From: Odoribacteraceae bacterium
GTDB lineage: Bacteria; Bacteroidota; Bacteroidia; Bacteroidales; Marinifilaceae
Length of the DNA: 9,195 nt
Reading direction: 5' to 3'
NCBI GenBank assembly: GCA_031267995.1
Contig: JAIRXZ010000213.1
Span: 1-9,195 of the forward strand
Part shown: positions 5,036-9,195 of the stretch, in pieces
How the letters are laid out: each line of letters begins with the position of its first letter
Position numbering within the stretch: the stretch's first letter is position 1
Position numbers and translations under genes: made by a program
Notes under the pieces: model-generated
Databases searched by the model: none
What the model was told of the DNA's origin: nothing
Seen by the model: only the letters and a program-made list of their open reading frames with translations

Positions 5036-6999
5036 TCATCGTCATCACCCCCCCGCTGCCGACGCCCGGAGAGGCGGTCACCTGCAACGCCCTCTTCCGC
5101 CGCGGCCTGCTGACGCTGCACGTGCGGCGTCCCGGCGCGACGCGCGAGGAGTACGAGGAGTTTATCCGAGGCATCCTCCCCCCCTACCGCGATCGACTGG
5201 TGGTGCACGACCACTTCGACCTGGTGGCGCGATACGGCCTGAAGGGCGTCCACGCCAGCTTCTCCCGGCCGGACGACCTCCACCGCGCCGCGCCGTTTGC
5301 CCACGCCAGCGTCTCGTGCCACTCGCCGGCGGAGGTGATGGCGACGGACGATCTCCCGTTCGCCCCCGCGTACATTTTCCTCTCGCCCGTGTTCGACAGC
5401 ATCTCCAAGCCGGGTTACGCGGCGGCCTCCTTCCCTCACGCGTCGCTGCGCGCGGCGTTGAAGGGACGGCGCGTGGTGGCGCTCGGTGGCGTGACGGGCG
5501 CGAATCTCCCCGCCTGTCGCCGCGAGGGATTTGCCGGCGGCGCCCTCCTGGGCTACATCTGGGAGCGACCGGCAGCGGCCGTGGAGCGATTCACCCGCTT
5601 GCCGCCGCCGCCCGTCCTCTCCATCGCCGGTTTCGATCCCACCTCCGGCGCGGGGGTCTCCGCCGACGTCAAGACGATGGAGGCGCACGGGGCGCGAGGA
5701 TTGGGAGCGTGCAGCGCCATCACCTTCCAAAACCAGCGCGCCTACCAGGGCACCGCCTGGATGCCGACGGCGGAGGTTGTTCGTCAATGCGAGGCGCTAT
5801 TTCAAGAGTTTACCCCGACGGTCGTCAAGATTGGCCTGGTGGAGAGTTTTGACGCGCTGGCCGCCATCGTCGCCTTCCTGCGGGAGAGGTTGCCCGACAC
5901 CCGGATCATCTGGGATCCCATCCTCGCGGCCAGCGCCGGTTTCACGTTTCACCGGCGGGTGGAGCGGGAAAAGCTCGAGGCCATCCTGTCGAAAATCGAC
6001 CTTGTCACGCCGAATGACGGGGAGGCGGAAAAACTTTTCGCCGGCCGGGCGCCCGCGGAGATTTGCCGCCAATTTGGCATGGCCGTCCTGTGGAAAGGGG
6101 GGCACGCCGGCGGCGAGGCGGTGACCGATCGCCTCTTCCTCCCCGACGGCAGCCGGCAGGCGTACACCGTTCCCCGGTCGACCGGCGACAAGCACGGCAC
6201 CGGCTGTTTCCTCTCCGCGGCCATCGCGGCGCTGCTGGCGAGGGGCTACTCGCTCGAGGAAGCCTGCCGCGAGGGACAGGAGAGCGTCGCCCGCTTCGTC
6301 CTCTCGACCCCCACGCTGCTGGGGACGCACGGCATCCCTCGCCCGAAACCGTCGCCGCGCGACGTCGCCCTGCAATTCATCACCGATCCCTCCCCGGACG
6401 CCACGCTGGCCGAACAGGCGGAGGCCGCGTGCCGGGGGGGCGTCCGCTGGGTGCAACTCCGCGCGAAGAATCTGACCGACGCGGAGCTGCTGCTCGCCGG
6501 CCGGGACGCGCGGGAGGTGTGCCGGCGGCACGGCGCCCTCTTTATCGTTAACGACCGCGTGGAGGTGGCCGCCGCGCTCGATGCCGACGGGGTGCACCTC
6601 GGCAACGAGGACATGGATCCCGTCGCCGCGCGCCGCCTGCTGGGTCTCCACAAGATCATCGGCGCCACCTGCAACCGCTTCGAGGAGATCGCCCTCCGCG
6701 CGCGGCAAGGGGTGGATTACATCGGCCTCGGCCCCTTCGCCCACACGACTACCAAGGCGCGGCTCGCCCCCCTCCTCGGCCTCGACGGGTATCGCCGCGT
6801 GGTCGACGAGTGCCGCGCGGCGGGCATCACCGTCCCCGTGTACGCCATCGGCGGCATCCGGATGGGCGACATCGGGGCGCTGGCGCGGACGGGGGTGGCC
6901 GGCATTGCCGTGTCGTCGCTCGTCAACCGGGCGACGGATCCCACCGCTGCCGCGCGCGCCATTCTCGACGAATTATCTCTTTATAAACAACGCGATTAA
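5032..6999 (+). CDS. thiDE: three-domain TenI-like / ThiD / ThiE fusion protein
   Basis: A 655-aa cytosolic protein joining three thiamine domains. Residues 1-190 are a TenI/ThiE-like TIM barrel (MIIVITPP, LTLHVRRPG, VVHDHFDL, KGVHAS, YIFLSPVFDSISKPGY, VVALGGV). Residues 195-435 are HMP-P kinase ThiD (SIAGFDPTSGAGVSADVKTM at 197-216, VVKIGL, WDPILAASAGF, TPNDGEAEKL, and HGTGC with the likely catalytic C392). Residues 445-655 are thiamine phosphate synthase ThiE (QLRAKN at 475-480, NDR 507-509, DGVHLGNED 519-527, GLGPFAHTTTK 565-575, AIGGI 605-609). Proline-rich linkers (LPPPP at 190-194, PRPKPSPR at 436-443) separate the domains. The start is the ATG overlapping the thiC stop, with AGGGAG directly before it. 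An in-frame upstream start (4864) lies inside thiC and adds only shadow sequence. The C-terminal ThiE has the full active-site set. The N-terminal domain is divergent, and its role (thiazole tautomerase, second ThiE, or structural) is open. Confidence 0.95.
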   Translation: MIIVITPPLPTPGEAVTCNALFRRGLLTLHVRRPGATREEYEEFIRGILPPYRDRLVVHDHFDLVARYGLKGVHASFSRPDDLHRAAPFAHASVSCHSPAEVMATDDLPFAPAYIFLSPVFDSISKPGYAAASFPHASLRAALKGRRVVALGGVTGANLPACRREGFAGGALLGYIWERPAAAVERFTRLPPPPVLSIAGFDPTSGAGVSADVKTMEAHGARGLGACSAITFQNQRAYQGTAWMPTAEVVRQCEALFQEFTPTVVKIGLVESFDALAAIVAFLRERLPDTRIIWDPILAASAGFTFHRRVEREKLEAILSKIDLVTPNDGEAEKLFAGRAPAEICRQFGMAVLWKGGHAGGEAVTDRLFLPDGSRQAYTVPRSTGDKHGTGCFLSAAIAALLARGYSLEEACREGQESVARFVLSTPTLLGTHGIPRPKPSPRDVALQFITDPSPDATLAEQAEAACRGGVRWVQLRAKNLTDAELLLAGRDAREVCRRHGALFIVNDRVEVAAALDADGVHLGNEDMDPVAARRLLGLHKIIGATCNRFEEIALRARQGVDYIGLGPFAHTTTKARLAPLLGLDGYRRVVDECRAAGITVPVYAIGGIRMGDIGALARTGVAGIAVSSLVNRATDPTAAARAILDELSLYKQRD

Positions 7000-7012
7000 T
7001 AATTGAAGAAAG

Positions 7013-7777
7013 ATGTTTTTACAAATAGCAAACAAGACGTTTTCGTCCCGCCTGTTCATGGGGACGGGAAAATTTTCCTCCGCGCGGGTGATGGAGGAGG
7101 CCATCGTCGCCTCGGGGACGGGTCTGGTGACCGTGGCGCTGAAACGGGTGGACGCGGGGGACGACGAGGATGACCTGCTCGCGCACCTGCGGCGGGAGGA
7201 TCTGACGCTGATGCCCAACACGTCGGGGGCGCGGACGGCGAAGGAGGCCATCCTGGCGGCGCGGCTGGCGCGGGAGGCGTTGCACACGGGGTGGGTGAAG
7301 CTGGAGATCCATCCCGACCCGCGGTACCTGTTGCCCGACCCCGTGGAGACGCTGGAGGCCACGCGAGTGCTGGCCAAGGAGGGTTTCGTGGTGCTGCCCT
7401 ACGTGCAGGCCGACCCCGTGTTGTGCAAGCGATTGGAGGAGGTCGGCGCCGCCACCGTCATGCCACTGGGGGCGCCAATCGGATCCAACCGGGGGCTGCG
7501 GACGCGCGACATGCTGGAGATTATTATCGAGCAGAGCGGCGTCCCCGTCATCGTCGACGCGGGCATCGGGGCGCCGTCGCACGCCGCCGCCGCGCTGGAG
7601 ATGGGCGCCGATGCCGTGCTGGTGAACACGGCGATTGCCGTGGCGGGGAACCCCGCGGAGATGGCGCGGGCGTTCAAACTGGCCGTGGAGGCCGGTCGGC
7701 TGGCTTTCGAAAACGGGCTGGGGACGCGGCAACGGCACGCCGAGGCCTCCTCGCCACTTACCGGGTTCCTGGGATGA
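7013..7777 (+). CDS. thiG: thiazole synthase ThiG
   Basis: ThiG builds the thiazole phosphate ring from DXP, dehydroglycine and ThiS thiocarboxylate. The protein has 254 aa, the usual length. K96 in WVKLEIHPDPRYLLPDP is the expected Schiff-base lysine for DXP. Other family marks are SRLFMGTGK at 12-20, TLMPNTSG, VMPLGAPIGSNRGL, and the phosphate-binding VIVDAGIGAPSHAAAALEMGADAVLVNTAIA region. The ATG at 7013 lies 13 bp after the fusion gene's stop, behind a short A-rich GAAGAAAG stretch. It overlaps thiH by ATGA (7774-7777). ThiG normally works with ThiH, ThiS and ThiF, and the first two are in the same operon. Confidence 0.98.
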   Translation: MFLQIANKTFSSRLFMGTGKFSSARVMEEAIVASGTGLVTVALKRVDAGDDEDDLLAHLRREDLTLMPNTSGARTAKEAILAARLAREALHTGWVKLEIHPDPRYLLPDPVETLEATRVLAKEGFVVLPYVQADPVLCKRLEEVGAATVMPLGAPIGSNRGLRTRDMLEIIIEQSGVPVIVDAGIGAPSHAAAALEMGADAVLVNTAIAVAGNPAEMARAFKLAVEAGRLAFENGLGTRQRHAEASSPLTGFLG

Positions 7778-8892
7778 GCGCGTTTTACGACGTGCTGCAA
7801 AAGTACTCCTGGGAGGAGGTCAGGCAGCGCGTGGCCGACCAGTCGCGTGGCGACGCGGTGGCCGCCCTGGAGCGCGAACACCGCACGGTGGACGATTTTA
7901 TCGCCCTCGTCTCCCCCGCCGCCGCCCCGCTGCTCGAAGAAATGGCGCGGCAGGCCAGGCGGCTGACGCTGGAGCGGTTCGGGCGGACAATCCAGCTGTA
8001 CATTCCCCTTTATCTCTCCAACCATTGCACCAATTTCTGCGTCTATTGCGGGTTTAATCACGACAACAAGTTCCAGCGGAAGATGCTGACGCTGGAGGAG
8101 GTAGAGGCGGAGTGTGCCGTCGTCGCCGGGTGGGGGTTCCGGCATATCCTGCTGGTGTCCGGGGAGGCGCCGGCGATGACCAACGCGGCGTACTACGAAC
8201 GGGTGATTCGCCTCGTTCGCGAGCGGTTCGCGCAGGTCTCCATCGAGGTGCAGCCGCTGGAGCGCGAGGAGTACGAGCGGCTGGTGGCGGCCGGGCTGGA
8301 CTGCGTGTGCGTGTACCAGGAGACTTATAACGAGCGGCGGTACCCCCTCTACCATCCCCGCGGCCGGAAAGCGAATTTCCAGTACCGCCTGGCGACGACC
8401 GACCGGGCAGGCCAGGCGGGGGTGCACAAGATGGGGATCGGGGCGCTGCTGGGGCTGGAGGAGTGGCGCGTGGATTCGGTTTTCACCGCGCTGCACCTGA
8501 AGTACCTGGAGAAGACGTACTGGCGCGGGAGGTACTCGATCTCCCTCCCCCGGCTGAGGCCGCACGCCGGGGCTTTTTCGCCGAATGACCCGATAAGCGA
8601 CCGGGAACTCGTGCAGCTGATTTGCGCTTACCGGCTGCTCGACCAGGAGGTGGAGATTTCTGTCTCTACCCGCGAGAGCCGCGAGTTTCGCGATCACGTG
8701 ATGTTGCTGGGCGCCACTTCCATGAGCGCCGGTTCGAGCACCGAGCCGGGGGGGTACGTTTCGCCGCGCGCGGGGCTGGAGCAGTTCGCGATTGCCGACG
8801 ACCGGTCGCCGCGGGAGATGGTGGAGGCTATCCGCGCCCGCGGGTACGAGGCGGTGTGGAAGGATTGGGATAGGTGGATGGCCAATTCTTGA
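7774..8892 (+). CDS. thiH: 2-iminoacetate synthase ThiH (tyrosine lyase)
   Basis: This radical SAM enzyme cleaves tyrosine to p-cresol and dehydroglycine, the glycine-level precursor of the thiazole. It has 372 aa, the normal length. The cluster motif CX3CX2C is C85, C89 and C92 in SNHCTNFCVYCGF. Further marks are HILLVSGEAP, QPLEREEYERLVAAGLD, VYQETYN, the MGIGALLGLEEWR and SLPRLRPHAG segments, STEPGGY, and the terminal GYEAVWKDWD. The ATG at 7774 overlaps the thiG stop, and an in-frame upstream start (7291) lies inside thiG. Use of ThiH rather than the oxidase ThiO fits an anaerobic cell. It is the last recognisable gene of the operon. No intrinsic terminator follows it, only a 6-bp inverted repeat and the 21-bp arrays. 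Confidence 0.98.
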   Translation: MSAFYDVLQKYSWEEVRQRVADQSRGDAVAALEREHRTVDDFIALVSPAAAPLLEEMARQARRLTLERFGRTIQLYIPLYLSNHCTNFCVYCGFNHDNKFQRKMLTLEEVEAECAVVAGWGFRHILLVSGEAPAMTNAAYYERVIRLVRERFAQVSIEVQPLEREEYERLVAAGLDCVCVYQETYNERRYPLYHPRGRKANFQYRLATTDRAGQAGVHKMGIGALLGLEEWRVDSVFTALHLKYLEKTYWRGRYSISLPRLRPHAGAFSPNDPISDRELVQLICAYRLLDQEVEISVSTRESREFRDHVMLLGATSMSAGSSTEPGGYVSPRAGLEQFAIADDRSPREMVEAIRARGYEAVWKDWDRWMANS

Positions 8893-8918
8893 TTAAACGG
8901 GGGTTATATTTGGTTTAA
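8893..8918. promoter_or_regulatory. inverted repeat enclosing a perfect -7 box
   Basis: TTAAAC (8893-8898) and GTTTAA (8913-8918) form a perfect 6-bp inverted repeat with a 14-nt spacer immediately after the thiH stop. The spacer contains TATATTTG (8905-8912), an exact match to the Bacteroidota -7 consensus TAnnTTTG. Transcription would start near 8918, exactly where the 21-bp array begins. No -33 TTTG lies at the right distance, and a TTG at 8889-8891 is too close, so promoter activity is uncertain. Confidence 0.35.
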
Positions 8919-9106
8919 CGCGCGCGTTGAAGGTTTCCATGCGCGCGTTGAAGGTATCACTGCGCGCGCTGAAGGTATCACTGCGCGCGTTGAAGGTATC
9001 ACTGCGCGCGTTGAAGGTTTCCATGCGCGCGTTGAAGGTTCCACTGCGCGCGTTGAAGGTATCACTGCGCGCGTTGAAACTCTCATTGCGCGCGTTGAAA
9101 TCTCGT
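8918..9106 (+). repeat. 21-bp tandem array E (9 units)
   Basis: Nine contiguous 21-bp units start at 8918, 8939, 8960, 8981, 9002, 9023, 9044, 9065 and 9086. The shared core is CGCGCGTTGAA, with one TTG-to-CTG change at 8969. Units end in either TATCAC or TTTCCA forms, and the last two diverge. There are no spacers. In the plus frame from 8939 the unit reads MRALKVS or LRALKVS. In the frame continuing from thiH it reads ARVEGIT. On the minus strand it reads STRAVIP. Confidence 0.95.
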
Positions 9107-9195
9107 TGGATGGCAAAAAACCCTCGCGGGATGGCGAGGAACCCTCGCGGGATGGCGGTGAACCCGCGCGGGATAGCGAAAAACCCGCGAGGGAT
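8939..9195 (+). CDS. candidate heptapeptide-repeat protein (partial, right edge)
   Basis: This frame is open from ATG 8939 to the window end (85 codons). It encodes eight M/L-R-A-L-K-V-S-type heptads, a short SRW junction, then four MA(K/R/V)NPRG heptads, basic throughout. Changes between units are mostly silent or conservative here: GTT/GTA, TCC/TCA, TTG/CTG, AAG/AAA, GCA/GCG, CCT/CCG and CGC/CGA are silent, and ATG/CTG/TTG is Met/Leu. The same changes mostly alter amino acids in the other two open frames. M/L and L fall at heptad positions a and d, so a coiled-coil helix is possible. A GAAGG lies 5 nt before the ATG, but it is part of every unit. No family is recognised. It may still be non-coding minisatellite DNA. 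Confidence 0.4.
   Translation, partial: MRALKVSLRALKVSLRALKVSLRALKVSMRALKVPLRALKVSLRALKLSLRALKSRWMAKNPRGMARNPRGMAVNPRGIAKNPRG
9110..9193 (+). repeat. 21-bp tandem array F (4 units)
   Basis: Four units of exactly 21 bp (starts 9110, 9131, 9152, 9173) have the core AACCC(T/G)CG(C/A)GGGAT and a variable GC(A/G)-NNN part. It follows array E after a 3-bp junction (TGG, 9107-9109) without changing the reading frame. The sequence is unrelated to E, but the unit length is identical. It probably continues beyond the window. Confidence 0.9.

Noticed and set aside
7291..7773. Upstream in-frame start for thiH
   Set aside because: The added 161 residues are out-of-frame thiG sequence with low-complexity Arg/Gly composition. 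The ATG at 7774 gives a full, normal ThiH.
8904..9116. Minus-strand STRAVIP heptad ORF
   Set aside because: It is open only because the unit length is divisible by three. Differences between units cause non-conservative replacements (VI to WK or VE) in this frame, unlike the plus frame at 8939.
8918..9193. CRISPR array
   Set aside because: Units are directly abutting 21-mers with no unique spacers, and no cas genes are present.
9110..9195. Minus-strand terminators from CCCGCGAGGG followed by T-runs
   Set aside because: The stem is only 3-4 bp around GCGA and recurs in every unit. The T-runs are interrupted in most units, so it is too weak to call.

Overview
The window reads as a chromosomal piece of a G+C-rich, probably anaerobic member of the Bacteroidota, most likely Bacteroidales-like. 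The evidence is: an HtpG of the long Bacteroides type (682 aa with the NVSRSYLQ middle-domain motif); a -33 TTTG / -7 TAnnTTTG style promoter; mostly weak Shine-Dalgarno sequences; and an oxygen-independent thiamine pathway using ThiH rather than ThiO. The base composition is higher in G+C than the best-known members of the phylum, so the assignment rests on protein and promoter character. No species can be named.

Layout. Positions 1-455 hold several short tandem arrays. Most have a 21-bp unit, one has a 15-bp unit, and there are two hairpins. A strong intrinsic terminator (456-496, minus strand) ends the htpG transcript, whose 3' untranslated part carries two copies of a 17-bp repeat. htpG (643-2691, minus) is a complete Hsp90 chaperone gene. 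A divergent intergenic region (2692-3058) carries a well-formed promoter and a TPP riboswitch pointing right. Then comes a compact plus-strand thiamine operon: thiS (3059-3259), thiC (3272-5035), a three-domain TenI-like/ThiD/ThiE fusion (5032-6999), thiG (7013-7777) and thiH (7774-8892). After thiH, 8918-9193 is filled by two adjoining 21-bp tandem arrays that run to the window edge.

How the genes work together. ThiC makes HMP-P from AIR, and the ThiD domain phosphorylates it to HMP-PP. ThiS carries sulfur, ThiH makes dehydroglycine from tyrosine, and ThiG joins these with DXP into the thiazole. The TenI-like domain is a candidate for handling the ThiG product. The ThiE domain couples both halves into thiamine phosphate. 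The TPP riboswitch upstream of thiS closes the feedback loop. ThiF, which activates ThiS, is not in the window.

The least explained material is the 21-bp repeats at both ends. In one plus-strand frame they encode heptapeptide repeats (for example MRALKVS and MAxNPRG on the right, GGMTPVE and RWTIGGx on the left). Much of the difference between units is silent or conservative in that frame. This suggests, but does not prove, that they are or recently were translated heptad-repeat proteins rather than plain minisatellite DNA.
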